Shown in pieces: positions 1 to 9,627 of a stretch of 64,000 nucleotides of DNA; position 1 is the first letter of the stretch; each line of letters opens with the position of its first letter. Under the pieces are notes generated by a model. That model searched no databases and was not told the origin of the DNA. It worked only from the letters and a program-made list of their open reading frames with translations. A program made the position numbers and the translations under genes. The stretch spans positions 2,914,001-2,978,000 of the forward strand of contig CP138906.1 of NCBI GenBank assembly GCA_033977085.1, in the 5' to 3' direction. Origin of the DNA: Apirhabdus apintestini (lineage in GTDB: Bacteria > Pseudomonadota > Gammaproteobacteria > Enterobacterales > Enterobacteriaceae).

Positions 1-122
1 CAAAATCGCAGGTCAAAAACAGTAATCGTATCGTTATGCGGCGTATGCATCGTTTTAGCAACCCGCACCGCAGGCGCCCCCATACGCGTGTGATCGACAG
101 TGAAACTATCCAGTAATGGCAT
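1..122 (-). CDS. luxS: S-ribosylhomocysteine lyase LuxS, 5' part only
   Basis: The reverse strand from 122 reads MPLLDSFTVDHTRMGAPAVR, the N-terminus of LuxS, and runs off the window edge after about 40 residues. LuxS cleaves S-ribosylhomocysteine to homocysteine and the AI-2 precursor in the activated methyl cycle. A GGAGGT ribosome site sits just upstream of the ATG. Position next to micA and gshA is the enterobacterial arrangement. The metal-binding motif lies outside the window, so identity rests on the N-terminus and synteny. Confidence 0.93.
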   Translation of the reverse strand, partial: MPLLDSFTVDHTRMGAPAVRVAKTMHTPHNDTITVFDLRF

Positions 123-193
123 CTGGTCACCTCCGATAAGTGATTTTTTACAATAAGAGTGAACTATTCATTACGCGGCGAGTCTGAATCTAT

Positions 194-265
194 GAAAGAC
201 GCGCATTTGTTATCATCATCCCTGTTTCAGAGATGAAAATTTGGCCACACTGATGTGGCCTTTTT
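194..265 (+). ncRNA. micA: MicA small regulatory RNA
   Basis: The sequence begins GAAAGACGCGCATTTGTTAT, matching the 5' end of E. coli MicA, and ends in a GGCCACA/TGTGGCC hairpin followed by five T. It sits divergently between luxS and gshA, the known MicA locus. MicA is an Hfq-dependent, sigma-E-controlled antisense RNA that represses ompA and other envelope mRNAs. The length of about 72 nt agrees with E. coli. The exact 5' end is assigned by similarity. Confidence 0.9.
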
Positions 266-273
266 CTTTGTTT

Positions 274-1830
274 TCATCCCTGGCGCTTGAGCCATGACTC
301 AAACGGCTCGCTGTCCGACGCTTCAATTTCTCGCTGCCGCGCGAACGAAGCATCGCGTTCCTTACAAAAATCATCTTCACTTAGTATAGATAACGGCTCT
401 TCCACCAGCATTGCCTGATATTGCTGAGCAAGCTGGCGGCCAGTCCCCACAATGCCCTCAGCTTTCATCGTTTGCAAGATGCGTGCGGAATAGGTTAACG
501 ACGAATCGTCAAAACATTGGTTTAATGCATCGCAAACATCGCGATATGCAGATCCACCAGAAATGCCATCCAATGTTTCAGCCACTCTGCGTAAATCGCG
601 AAACAGATTTTTGCCGACGGTGCTTAAGGGGTACTGCGCCGTTTCGCAACTGATACCCAGCGTTAAGCCGGGTTTTCGCCCTTCGAGAATCACACGATTC
701 CAATTCACACGCGTACACTGAAGTTCCGCGCTGCTCATTTCAGGCGCCTGCGCCAGCGCACACCAAATCATAAACAAATCGAGAAAGCGCACCTGCTGCG
801 CATCAACGCCAATGGGTGAAAAGGGATTAATATCCAGCGAGCGTACTTCAATATATTCTACACCACCGCGCAGTAGTGCATCTGAAGGCGTTTCGCCTGA
901 ATGAGTAACGCGTTTCGGGCGAATAGGCGCATACAGTTCATTCTCAATTTGTAAAACGTTGGTATTGAGCTGTAATGCTTTACCGTCCTTATGCAGGCCA
1001 AGCGCAGCGAATTCTTCCGACGGCGTATGAATAGCGCGCTTCAGACCTGCCACATAGGTATCCAGGTTGTTAAACGTTATCCCTAGCTGGCTTTGCGATT
1101 TATTGGTGTAGCCTAAATCGCTGAGACGTAGCGAAGTTGCATACGGTAAATAGTACATACCGCATTCCGTTTTCTCGAATGGCAAAGAGCTAGGATTGCC
1201 CTGAAGAAACGAAGAGCAGATCGCCGGGGAGGCGCCAAATAAATATGGAATGACCCACCCAAATCGATAATAGTTACGAATCAGTCGAAAATAACCGTCC
1301 GAGATAGCAGCTTTGCCGCTTTCAGCATCACTCACCCCGCAGCGCGCCTGCCAAAAGCTAAGCGGCAGTGAAAAATTGTAGTGTACGCCAGAGATAGTTT
1401 GCATCAATGCGCCGTACCGGTTTTTCAACCCTTCGCGATATAGCGTTTTCATCCGCCCTATATTCGACCTGCCGTATTGCGCCAGTTCTATACGCTGCCC
1501 ATCGTCTATAAAGCAAGGCATACTTAGCGGCCACATGCGTTCATCACCCAATTCTCGGGCAGTATGACGATGCAAGTCGCGCAAAAAGGCCAGCATATGA
1601 TCGACGTCGCCATCGACGGGAGTGATAAACTCCAGCAGCGCCTCAGCAAAATCCGTCGTTATCCATTTATGGGTCAGCGCCGCACCTAAAGATTGAGGGT
1701 GCCCTGTTGTTGCAAGATGGCCTTCTTTAGTAACGCGCAGCGTCTCGCGCTCAAGACCGCGATGAATTCCCTCTACCGCGTGAGGATGGGCTTCCAGCCA
1801 GGCTAACGCCTGTGATACATCCGGGATCAA
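274..1830 (-). CDS. gshA: glutamate-cysteine ligase GshA
   Basis: 518 residues, the same length as E. coli GshA and collinear with it (MIPDVSQALAWLEAHP...; LQTISGVHYNFSLP-like core; ITTDFAEALLEFITP). It joins glutamate and cysteine through the gamma-carboxylate, the first step of glutathione synthesis in the cytoplasm. The start is a TTG codon, as in E. coli, preceded by a strong GGAGG site, which supports this start over internal ATGs. The reading frame is intact. It follows yqaB on the same strand. Confidence 0.97.
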   Translation of the reverse strand: MIPDVSQALAWLEAHPHAVEGIHRGLERETLRVTKEGHLATTGHPQSLGAALTHKWITTDFAEALLEFITPVDGDVDHMLAFLRDLHRHTARELGDERMWPLSMPCFIDDGQRIELAQYGRSNIGRMKTLYREGLKNRYGALMQTISGVHYNFSLPLSFWQARCGVSDAESGKAAISDGYFRLIRNYYRFGWVIPYLFGASPAICSSFLQGNPSSLPFEKTECGMYYLPYATSLRLSDLGYTNKSQSQLGITFNNLDTYVAGLKRAIHTPSEEFAALGLHKDGKALQLNTNVLQIENELYAPIRPKRVTHSGETPSDALLRGGVEYIEVRSLDINPFSPIGVDAQQVRFLDLFMIWCALAQAPEMSSAELQCTRVNWNRVILEGRKPGLTLGISCETAQYPLSTVGKNLFRDLRRVAETLDGISGGSAYRDVCDALNQCFDDSSLTYSARILQTMKAEGIVGTGRQLAQQYQAMLVEEPLSILSEDDFCKERDASFARQREIEASDSEPFESWLKRQG

Positions 1831-1971
1831 TGTGACCTCCGCCTGTCAAATACGTTTTCATTTAGCATAATTGCCATCGTCGACCATAACGAGAACGGCT
1901 CCATTATCGGTCATAGCGTTAATGCGTGTTATATAGCGAAGAAATAGTCAGACGCCTCTTTAAGCGCAAGC

Positions 1972-2537
1972 TTAATTCAGGCGTACATCTATGGCATCCA
2001 TACCCGCTTTATGCGCGGCCTGTAATCCTAAATCCCCATCTTCGAATACGACGCATTTCGCCGGCGCAACGCACATTAATTGCGCGCAGCGTAAAAAGTA
2101 TCGGGAGCGGGCTTCGGATGCAAAACCTGGTCGGCACCCACCACGGCCTCAAAGTATTGCCGCAAATTTAAATGCGTTAACAGGGATTCCGCCAGCGCCG
2201 TTTCACTGCCCGTTCCCACAGAGAGCGGCCGATGTTTATACCAGTGTTTTACCACGTCCAGCGTCGGCAGTGGACGCACGCTATCAAACAGCATTGTCTT
2301 TATCAGAGCCGTTTTCTCACGAGCAATAATAGCAGGATCGATATCCAACCGGTTTTGTTCAACGATATGCCGGGCAATATGCCATACAGGAGCGCCATTG
2401 AGCGCTATCATAGCGTTTTCATCAAAACCGCAGCCGTAGCGCCCTAACACTTCACGCCAGGCCTGACGATGGGTTGGTTCTGTGTCCAGAATTGTCCCAT
2501 CCATATCAAATATCAGCCCACTGTAACTCTCGTACAT
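1972..2537 (-). CDS. yqaB: HAD-family fructose-1-phosphate phosphatase YqaB (frameshifted here)
   Basis: The N-terminal 150 residues contain the HAD nucleophile motif DMDGTILDTE and the acceptor region VGTGSETALAE. The frame breaks near 2085 in a T run. One more T restores the C-terminus CVVFEDGDLGLQAAHKAGMD and a total of about 188 residues, the E. coli YqaB length. The family dephosphorylates fructose-1-phosphate and related small sugar phosphates. The neighbours (gshA downstream, tRNA-Arg upstream) are as in E. coli. I infer a consensus error rather than real loss. Confidence 0.9.
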
Positions 2538-2858
2538 CTGGCCTCCGCAGACGCAATATCCCGATGTGTTACTTTATCGTAAACGGCTTACAATGTCGCT
2601 AATTGCAACTGGAATAATCACTATCGTGATGAAAATATAGACAGTCTAATTCTATATTTCCGTATATTAAAGACGCGATAACTTGCGCTTAAGCAACGGC
2701 GATAGTGGGAGATATCGGCAAGGTAAAACCTGGTAACTGTAAGGCAAGGATAAAGCCAGGAAGAGTGAATCGTGTGCGGTAAATTAGGGAAAATTAAATC
2801 TGTGAACATTTAGTGAGAAAGCCAGGCATCTTATCTAACTATACCGTGGTGCACTTGC
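2538..2858. other. gene-free gap upstream of yqaB
   Basis: No convincing reading frame is visible in these 320 bases. They lie between yqaB and the octamer array that follows the tRNA-Arg genes, and should hold the yqaB promoter and the end of the tRNA transcript. I recognise no specific site. Confidence 0.5.
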
Positions 2859-2970
2859 CAGTCAGGCAGTCAGGCAGTCAGGCAGTCAGGCAGTCAGGCA
2901 GTCAGGCTGTCAGGCTGTCAGGCTGTCAGGCTGTCAGGCTGTCAGGCTGTCAGGCTGTCAGGCTGTCAGT
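2859..2970. repeat. tandem octamer array, 14 units
   Basis: Six perfect CAGTCAGG units are followed by eight CTGTCAGG units, the last ending GT, with no spacer. The second block differs from the first by one base per unit, so each block looks homogenised separately. The array lies just beyond the last tRNA-Arg gene in the direction of tRNA transcription. A sister array lies at 3600-3660 on the other side of the tRNA cluster. Confidence 0.97.
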
Positions 2971-3034
2971 CAGCATTTCACGTGTCTATGATGAAAAAAG
3001 TGGGCTGTTGTTGAAGGAAAGCATTATCAGGAGA

Positions 3035-3111
3035 TGGTGCATCCGGGAGGATTCGAACCTCCGACCGCTCGGTTCGTAGCCGAGTACTCTATCCAGCTGA
3101 GCTACGGATGC
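3035..3111 (-). tRNA. tRNA-Arg (anticodon ACG)
   Basis: The reverse complement reads GCATCCGTAGCTCAGCTGGA and continues with the anticodon loop CTACGAA, the T loop GTTCGAATC and an encoded CCA end, 77 nt in all. It is identical in the parts I compared to E. coli argV/argY/argZ/argQ. The acceptor stem GCATCCG/CGGATGC pairs fully. This is the second of two copies here; E. coli has four at this place. Confidence 0.97.
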
Positions 3112-3211
3112 AATAAAATCTTATAGTACTCATCATCAGTGATGATATTCAGGAAGCAAAAGCATTACCTTTTGCAACTTCGCGCTGCCGCTCCTGGCAA
3201 CACAGGGAATA

Positions 3212-3288
3212 TGGTGCATCCGGGAGGATTCGAACCTCCGACCGCTCGGTTCGTAGCCGAGTACTCTATCCAGCTGAGCTACGGATGC
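3212..3288 (-). tRNA. tRNA-Arg (anticodon ACG), second copy
   Basis: Identical to the copy at 3035-3111 over its 77 nt, including the encoded CCA. It is separated from that copy by 100 bases and from tRNA-Ser by only three, so the three tRNAs are probably processed from one transcript. It reads the CGU, CGC and CGA arginine codons after conversion of A34 to inosine. Confidence 0.97.
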
Positions 3289-3291
3289 AAA

Positions 3292-3383
3292 TGGCGGTGA
3301 GGCGGGGATTCGAACCCCGGATGCAGCTTTTGACCGCATACTCCCTTAGCAGGGAGCGCCTTCAGCCTCTCGGCCACCTCACC
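3292..3383 (-). tRNA. serV: tRNA-Ser (anticodon GCT), anticodon loop one base short
   Basis: The reverse complement matches E. coli serV, with a long variable arm, T loop GTTCGAATC, anticodon GCT and encoded CCA. It measures 92 nt instead of 93. The anticodon stem CTCCC/GGGAG encloses TGCTAA, six bases, where the family has seven (CTGCTAA). The missing C falls in a run of four C, so I take it as an undercalled homopolymer. The position between csrA and tRNA-Arg is conserved. Confidence 0.95.
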
Positions 3384-3599
3384 ACACGCCTCTTTACGAG
3401 TGCGCCTTTGTTATTACTACTCATCGGCGCTGCGTGGCACACATATTACTTTCTACGACTTATAAGTCAAACAATTTTTCCTGACGCGATATCGTTTGAA
3501 CACTTCACACACAATCCGGCTGCAATAACAACAAAACGCACGCTTTATCAACGTATAACCCTAACGACGCCGCAGGGTATATCGAGAAATACTCTCTCC

Positions 3600-3660
3600 G
3601 TCAGGCAGTCAGGCAGTCAGGCAGTCAGGCAGTCAGGCAGTCAGGCAGTCAGGCAGTCAG
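3600..3660. repeat. tandem octamer array, about 7.6 units
   Basis: A partial unit GTCAGG is followed by seven CAGTCAGG repeats, the last lacking its final G. It is the same octamer as the first block of the 2859-2970 array. It lies between tRNA-Ser and the csrA terminator. The surrounding 3384-3683 region has no supported gene. Confidence 0.97.
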
Positions 3661-3683
3661 ATCTGAAAGGAAAATACAATAGT

Positions 3684-3721
3684 AAAAAACGAACGCCTTG
3701 CCGCACAGCGGCGTCAAGGCG
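3684..3721 (-). terminator. csrA rho-independent terminator
   Basis: Read on the minus strand just after the csrA stop, CGCCTTG and CAAGGCG form a stem with an inner GC-rich loop. It is followed by TTCG and six T. The position and T tract fit an intrinsic terminator for csrA. Confidence 0.8.
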
Positions 3722-3729
3722 CGCATGCC

Positions 3730-3915
3730 TTAGTAACTAGATTGCTGGGATTTTTCAGCCTGGATACGCTGGTAGATCTCTTCGCGATGTACAGATACTT
3801 CTTTAGGGGCATTCACACCTATGCGAACCTGGTTGCCCTTTACCCCTAATACTGTCACGGTGACTTCGTCCCCAATCATGAGGGTTTCACCAACTCGACG
3901 AGTCAGAATCAGCAT
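3730..3915 (-). CDS. csrA: carbon storage regulator CsrA
   Basis: 61 residues beginning [20 protein letters not shown], with the conserved [18 protein letters not shown] core, essentially E. coli CsrA. The dimer binds GGA-containing hairpins in mRNA leaders and controls glycogen, motility and biofilm genes. The frame extends 18 codons upstream, but AAGGAG sits at the right distance before this ATG, so I use the short start. It is flanked by alaS upstream and tRNA-Ser downstream, as in E. coli. Confidence 0.97.
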
Positions 3916-4145
3916 TCTTTGCTCCTTGAAAGATTGAAAGAGTCGGGCTCTGTATCCCGGCATATCCATCGTATAACGTTAAACGATACTCTGTGTTCGC
4001 GCTCGAACTATATCTCTGCTCACTGTTATACCTAAGTTTAGCCGATATACACAACTTCAACCTGACTTTAATTATATAGATACATGAGATAAGAAAACGC
4101 CATAACGCAGCGTTATGGCATCTTATCGCGATTATAGTTTTTTAC

Positions 4146-6772
4146 TTACAGCCTGGACGCTACCCAACTTTCAACGCTGGCGAGCGCGCCTGGCAAGGCT
4201 TTCGCGTCGGTACCACCGGCCTGAGCCATATCCGGGCGTCCACCACCTTTGCCTCCAATTTGCTGGGCAACCATTCCGATCAGTTCACCCGCTTTAACGC
4301 GATCGACTAGATCTTTGGATACCCCAGAAATCAGAGAAACCTTATCTCCCGACACAGTTGCCAGAACGACGACTGACGATCCCAACTGGTTCTTCAGGTC
4401 GTCAACCATAGTCCGCAGTAGCTTGGGATCTACTTCGCTCAACTCGCTAACCAGAACCTTAACGCCTTTAATCTCAACCGCGCGGCTGGAAAGCGTGGCG
4501 CTTTCCTGCGCGGCATTCTGAGATTTAAGTTGCTGCAGCTCTTTTTCCAAATGACGGGAGCGTTCCAACATCGCACGGACTTTCTCTGTCAGACTCTGTG
4601 CATCACCTTTCAACAGCGAAGCTATCTCATGCAGGCGATCGCTTTCGGTATGAACTAATGCGATAGCGCCTTCACCGGTTACGGCTTCAATGCGACGCAC
4701 ACCAGCAGCAGTACCTGACTCTGCGGTAATACGAAATAGCCCAATGTCACCGGTCCGCGATGCATGCGTACCACCGCACTGGCTCTGTTGAAAAGTCACC
4801 CATGCTTAATACGCGAACGCGTTCATCGTACTTTTCGCCAAACAACGCCATAGCCCCTTTCGCTTTAGCGGCGTCAAGGTCCATGATTTGGGTTTCAATC
4901 AGAAGATTACGACGAATTTGCGCATTGACAATATCCTCAACGGCGCGGACTTCTTCCGGCTTCATCGCTTCAAAATGGGAGAAATCGAAACGTAACCCTT
5001 TATCATTTACCAAAGAGCCTTTTGCGCGACATGGCTTCCCAATACCTGACGCAGCGCGGCATGCAATAAATGGGTTGCGGAGTGATTCAAACGAACGCGG
5101 GCGCGTCGCGCTTCATCTACCTGCGCACTAATGCTATCCCCAACGCGTAGCGTACCTTTTGAAAGATGCCCACTGTGGCCAATGGCCTGACCGTATTTCT
5201 GGGTGTCTCGCACGTCAAAACTGGCATCGTTATTGGCTAATAAACCTCGATCGCCAACTTGACCGCCAGATTCAGCGTAAAAAGGCGTTTCATCCAGTAC
5301 AATTACAGCGTCCTGGCCCGCCGATACGCTATCGACTGCGCTTCCGTTGACAAATAGCGCGCTAATTTTAGCGCCTAAATGTAAACTGTCGTAGCCTTTA
5401 AACTCGGTGGCGCCGTCAACGCGAATCACGCTATTGTAATCGGCGCCAAAGCCGCTTGATTCGCGCGCGCGGCGACGCTGCTCTTCCATAGCCGCGTCAA
5501 ACCCGGCTTCATCAACTTTGATATTTCGCTCGCGGCAAACATCCGCAGTTAAATCTACCGGAAACCCATAGGTATCGTATAAACGGAAAGCGGTTTCACC
5601 ATCCAGCGTATCGCTTTTAAGCTGCGCCAGTTCTTCGTCCAGCAGCGCCAGCCCACGCTCCAGCGTGCGAGCAAATTGCTCTTCTTCCGTCTTCAGCACC
5701 TGTTCTACCAGCTGCTGCTGGCGCTGGAGATCTTCCCTGCGCTTCCCATTACATAAATTAACGGCGCAACCAGCTTGTAGAAAAACGTTTCTTTTGCACC
5801 CAGCATATTGCCATGACGCACCGCCCGGCGAATGATGCGGCGCAGTACATACCCACGCCCTTCATTGGAAGGCGTAACGCCATCTGCAATAAGAAATGCG
5901 CAAGATCGGATATGATCTGCGATAACGCGCAGCGACTTATTACTTAAATCCGTAGCCCCTGTTACTTTTGCAACTTCGGCAATCAACGCGCGGAATAAAT
6001 CAATATCATAGTTAGAATTTACGTGCTGCAGTACCGCCGCGATACGCTCCAGACCCATGCCGGTATCGACAGAGGGCTTCGGCAGAGGCGCCATCGTTCC
6101 ATCACTCTGGCGATTAAACTGCATGAAAACGATATTCCAGATTTCAATATAGCGGTCGCCATCTTCTTCCGGGCTGCCCGGTGGTCCGCCCCAGATATGA
6201 TCGCCATGATCGTAAAATATCTCGGTGCACGGGCCGCAAGGGCCGGTATCTCCCATCTGCCAAAAGTTGTCAGATGCGAAAGGCGCGCCTTTATTATCAC
6301 CAATACGGATTATGCGTTCACGCGGAATGCCAATTTCTTTAGCCCAAATGTCATAGGCCTCGTTATCGGTTTCATAAACCGTTACCCACAGGCGGTCTTT
6401 AGGTAAGTTGAACCACCGCTCACCGGTCAATAATTCCCAGGCAAAGGAAATAGCATCCTGCTTGAAATAGTCTCCAAAACTAAAATTACCCAACATTTCA
6501 AAAAAGGTGTGATGTCGGGCGGTATAGCCTACGTTTTCCAAGTCGTTATGCTTCCCGCCCGCGCGTACGCAGCGCTGCGCAGTCGTTGCGCGGCTATAGT
6601 TGCGTTTGTCCACGCCCAGGAAGACGTCCTTAAACTGATTCATCCCGGCATTGGTGAATAATAGCGTCGGGTCGTTATGCGGAACCAGCGAGCTACTGGC
6701 AACAATCTGGTGCCCCTTGCTCTGGAAAAAATCGAGAAACGCCTGACGGATCTCAGCGGTGCTCTTGCTCAT
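4146..6772 (-). CDS. alaS: alanine-tRNA ligase AlaS (three frameshifts here)
   Basis: Four consecutive frames together give the whole enzyme: class II catalytic core (MSKSTAEIRQAFLDFF, then RCVRAGGKHNDLENVG), tRNA-recognition region, the editing domain with HSATHLLHAALRQVL and the zinc-site CGGTHASRTGDIG, and the C-terminal domain ending AQAGGTDAKALPGAL. The span of about 2.63 kb fits the 876-residue E. coli enzyme. Breaks lie near 5700, 5010 and 4790. AlaS is essential, so three real frameshifts are not credible; I infer consensus errors. It charges tRNA-Ala and edits Ser and Gly mischarging. Confidence 0.95.
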
Positions 6773-6910
6773 ATTTATCCTGAAATCAAGCTAACGAATC
6801 GTTATAAACCGACTATGATAAACGGTTATCTACCGCTTTGTCTGGTTTAACTGAAAAAAGTGGGGAATAAGATATGTTTTATCACCAGGGATGTAAAACC
6901 CCAGAATGCG

Positions 6911-7399
6911 CTAATCAGAGAAATTTCGGTAAATAGTCTGGATATCTTCCGTAGAAAAACCGCGATATAACAAAAAGCGCTGTAACTTCGCTTTTTCAGT
7001 ATATTCTGCGGGCAGCGGCTGGCCAAAACGACGCACTGCCTGTTCCCATGCAATCACTGCCCAATCGATATCGCTGGCGCTTAGCGCCCGATCAACCAGC
7101 GTCCGCTCAATGCCTTTTCCCTGAAGCTCCTGCCGAATACGCAGCGGGCCATATCCCTTTCTTCCACGGCCGGCAACATAGCGCTCAGCAAAGCGCGCAT
7201 CGTCCAGCCAGTGCCGTTGAATACAATAAGTTAATACCGCGTCAATATCTTCAACGGTAGGGGCCTCATCCTCTGTACGCGACAATAAATTAGCCAACTT
7301 ACCCCTTAGTTCTTGTTCACTGTGATCGCGCAGCGCCAGAACGCGCACTGCCCGTTCAAGAAGCCGAGTCTGCGGTAATATTTTTGATGATGAAGACAT
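6911..7399 (-). CDS. recX: RecA regulator RecX
   Basis: About 162 residues with the tandem three-helix repeats typical of RecX: RALRDHSEQELRGKL-like first module, RKGYGPLRIRQELQGKGI in the middle and LQRFLLYRGFSTEDIQTIYR at the end. RecX limits RecA filament growth. It lies directly downstream of recA, as in E. coli, probably reached by readthrough of the recA terminator. The start is uncertain: GTG at 7429 and ATG at 7408 are in frame, but none has a clear ribosome site. Confidence 0.92.
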   Translation of the reverse strand: MSSSSKILPQTRLLERAVRVLALRDHSEQELRGKLANLLSRTEDEAPTVEDIDAVLTYCIQRHWLDDARFAERYVAGRGRKGYGPLRIRQELQGKGIERTLVDRALSASDIDWAVIAWEQAVRRFGQPLPAEYTEKAKLQRFLLYRGFSTEDIQTIYRNFSD

Positions 7400-7705
7400 A
7401 ATTTGCATATCCGGGTGTACGAAATTCACTGACGTAAATAAACATGACTATTCCTGAACCAAGGCCAAAATCTTAACAATGATAGGCGGCATTTTTATCA
7501 GGAAACAGAAATACGCTATTTACTGTATGAGTAGAATTCCTTCGGGAACCAAACAGCCCGCCAGGAAAAGCTAAAATCGCTACGCAGAGGTGATACTTTT
7601 GTTAGCTTATCAGACCAGCCTATTTAACTCTCCTCGTCAAAAGGAAGAGAGTAGCAGCACAGCTTATTTGACGATATGCCGATTTATTTCTAACGATAAC
7701 AGAAA

Positions 7706-7737
7706 CAAAAAAGCCGGTAGCGCAATGCCACCGGCTT
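7706..7737 (-). terminator. recA rho-independent terminator
   Basis: On the minus strand GCCGGT and ACCGGC pair around GGCATTGCGCT, followed by six T. It lies 15 bases after the recA stop, so recX is expressed by readthrough, as known in E. coli. Confidence 0.88.
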
Positions 7738-7751
7738 TCTCACATTCCGGA

Positions 7752-8816
7752 TTAGAAATCCTGCTGAGGCTCGGTAACATCCTCATTTAATTCGGCAACC
7801 GGGAAATCAGGCAGGCCATCCTGATTATTCAACAGCAACTCGCGAAGCTTCTTCTCAATTTCTGAAGCGATAGCCGGATTTTCTTTCATATAGCTACTGG
7901 CGTTGGCTTTGCCTTGACCAACTTTATCACCGTTATAGCTATACCAGGCGCCTGCTTTCTCAATCAGCTTATGCTTCACGCCCAAATCAACCAGCTCACC
8001 GTAGAAATTAATCCCTTCGCCATAGAGGATTTGAAATTCAGCCTGTTTAAACGGCGCAGCGACTTTGTTTTTAACAACTTTAACGCGCGTTTCGCTTCCA
8101 ATAACGTTATCCCCTTCTTTCACCGCCCCAATACGGCGAATATCGAGGCGCACAGATGCATAGAACTTCAGCGCGTTACCACCGGTAGTTGTTTCAGGGT
8201 TGCCGAACATCACCCCAATTTTCATACGAATCTGGTTTATGAAGATAAGCAGCGTGTTGGACTGCTTCAGGTTACCGGCCAGCTTACGCATTGCCTGGCT
8301 CATCATACGAGCGGCCAAGCCCATATGCGAATCACCGATTTCACCTTCAATTTCCGCTTTCGGCGTCAGCGCCGCGACGGAGTCAACTACCAGCACATCT
8401 ACCGCGCCAGAGCGCGCCAGCGCATCGCAAATCTCCAGCGCCTGCTCACCTGTATCTGGCTGAGAACAAAGAAGATTATCAATATCAACGCCAAGTTTAC
8501 GCGCATAAACCGGGTCCAGCGCATGCTCCGCATCGATAAAAGCACAGGTTTTCCCTTCACGCTGAGCGGCAGCGATCACCTGTAGCGTCAGCGTGGTTTT
8601 ACCGGAGGATTCAGGACCATAGATTTCAACGATGCGCCCCATCGGCAAACCGCCCGCACCAAGCGCGATATCCAGAGACAGAGAACCGGTAGAGATGGTT
8701 TCTACATCCATTGTGCGATCTTCACCCAGACGCATGATGGAGCCTTTACCAAATTGTTTTTCAATCTGGCCCAGCGCCGCCGCTAACGCCTTCTGTTTGT
8801 TTTCGTCGATAGCCAT
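7752..8816 (-). CDS. recA: recombinase RecA
   Basis: 354 residues, intact. Walker A GPESSGKT, the L1/L2 DNA-binding loops (including GGNALKFYASVRLDIRRIG) and the acidic tail ending NEDVTEPQQDF are present. RecA forms filaments on single-stranded DNA, carries out strand exchange and triggers LexA self-cleavage. GAGTAAT with AGGAG-type spacing precedes the ATG. A LexA box lies about 80 bases upstream. E. coli RecA has 353 residues. Confidence 0.99.
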   Translation of the reverse strand: MAIDENKQKALAAALGQIEKQFGKGSIMRLGEDRTMDVETISTGSLSLDIALGAGGLPMGRIVEIYGPESSGKTTLTLQVIAAAQREGKTCAFIDAEHALDPVYARKLGVDIDNLLCSQPDTGEQALEICDALARSGAVDVLVVDSVAALTPKAEIEGEIGDSHMGLAARMMSQAMRKLAGNLKQSNTLLIFINQIRMKIGVMFGNPETTTGGNALKFYASVRLDIRRIGAVKEGDNVIGSETRVKVVKNKVAAPFKQAEFQILYGEGINFYGELVDLGVKHKLIEKAGAWYSYNGDKVGQGKANASSYMKENPAIASEIEKKLRELLLNNQDGLPDFPVAELNEDVTEPQQDF

Positions 8817-8894
8817 TATTACTCCTCATGCAGGGAGAAGCGCAGTCACGCTACTCACGCGTATCACAATATGATGATTCAGTTGCTGTAATTA

Positions 8895-8914
8895 TACTGT
8901 ATGATTGTACAGTA
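8895..8914. promoter_or_regulatory. LexA (SOS) box of recA
   Basis: TACTGTATGATTGTACAGTA is a full LexA operator, CTGT-N8-ACAG with palindromic flanks. It lies upstream of recA and abuts the end of pncC, as in E. coli. The recA promoter should overlap it. Confidence 0.96.
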
Positions 8915-9412
8915 TCAAGCATTTTGTAGAAATTGTTGCCACAGCGTTTTTAACGCGAATGCAGTGGCCTGCATTCTAATCGCTTCCCGATCGCCGCTGA
9001 AGCACTTACGGTATGTCAATATACGGTTTTCCTGCGTCGCAAAGCCAAACCAAACGGTACCGACCGGCTTTTCGACGCTACCGCCATCGGGTCCGGCAAT
9101 GCCACTAATCGCTATCGCATAATCAGCTTTCGCCGCCAGCAATGCTCCCTGTGCCATTTGGCGAACCACCGGTTCACTAACGGCGCCAAATGCCGATAGC
9201 GCGTCGAGGGAAACACCCAGCATCTGCGCTTTAGCATCATTGCTATAGGTCACAAAACCGCGTTCAAACCAGGCTGAACTACCGGCGATATCGGTGAGCA
9301 CTTTCGCCACCCATCCGCCAGTACAGGACTCCGCCGCCGTCACTGTTTGGCTGCGTCGGCGCAGCGCTTCTCCCAGGCTCTGACTCAGCGCCATAAGTTC
9401 ACTATCGTTCAT
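8915..9412 (-). CDS. pncC: nicotinamide-nucleotide amidase PncC
   Basis: 165 residues, the E. coli PncC (YgaD) length. It has the CinA C-terminal domain signature TAAESCTGGWVAKVLTDIAG, with the catalytic serine in that motif, and SGIAGPDGGS. The enzyme deamidates nicotinamide mononucleotide to nicotinate mononucleotide in NAD recycling. It lies just upstream of the recA operator on the same strand, the conserved arrangement. Confidence 0.96.
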   Translation of the reverse strand: MNDSELMALSQSLGEALRRRSQTVTAAESCTGGWVAKVLTDIAGSSAWFERGFVTYSNDAKAQMLGVSLDALSAFGAVSEPVVRQMAQGALLAAKADYAIAISGIAGPDGGSVEKPVGTVWFGFATQENRILTYRKCFSGDREAIRMQATAFALKTLWQQFLQNA

Positions 9413-9627
9413 GCCAGCTCCCGTGAAATGAGGCAGTAAACAATTACGATATCATTTTCTTAAAAGGAAAAAAGTCACTGATGAGCAAAGCGGAAGATAG
9501 GTTCACGATTGTGATGCACTATATTGAAAATAGAGCGCCGGTCCACCTTACGCGGAGGAATTAATGCATCGCCGATAAAAAGCGCGCAAACCCATTGCGC
9601 GCCTTTCTGGATCTCCATGCGTAGCGC

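Noticed and set aside
4146..6772. Real decay of alaS and other core genes, as in a host-restricted symbiont
   Set aside because: The losses hit essential genes several times, are mostly homopolymer deletions, and neighbouring genes (recA, ispD, cysN) are perfect. Consensus error explains this better.
7914..8585. 223-codon frame opposite recA
   Set aside because: Shadow of recA codon structure; no ribosome site and no family features.
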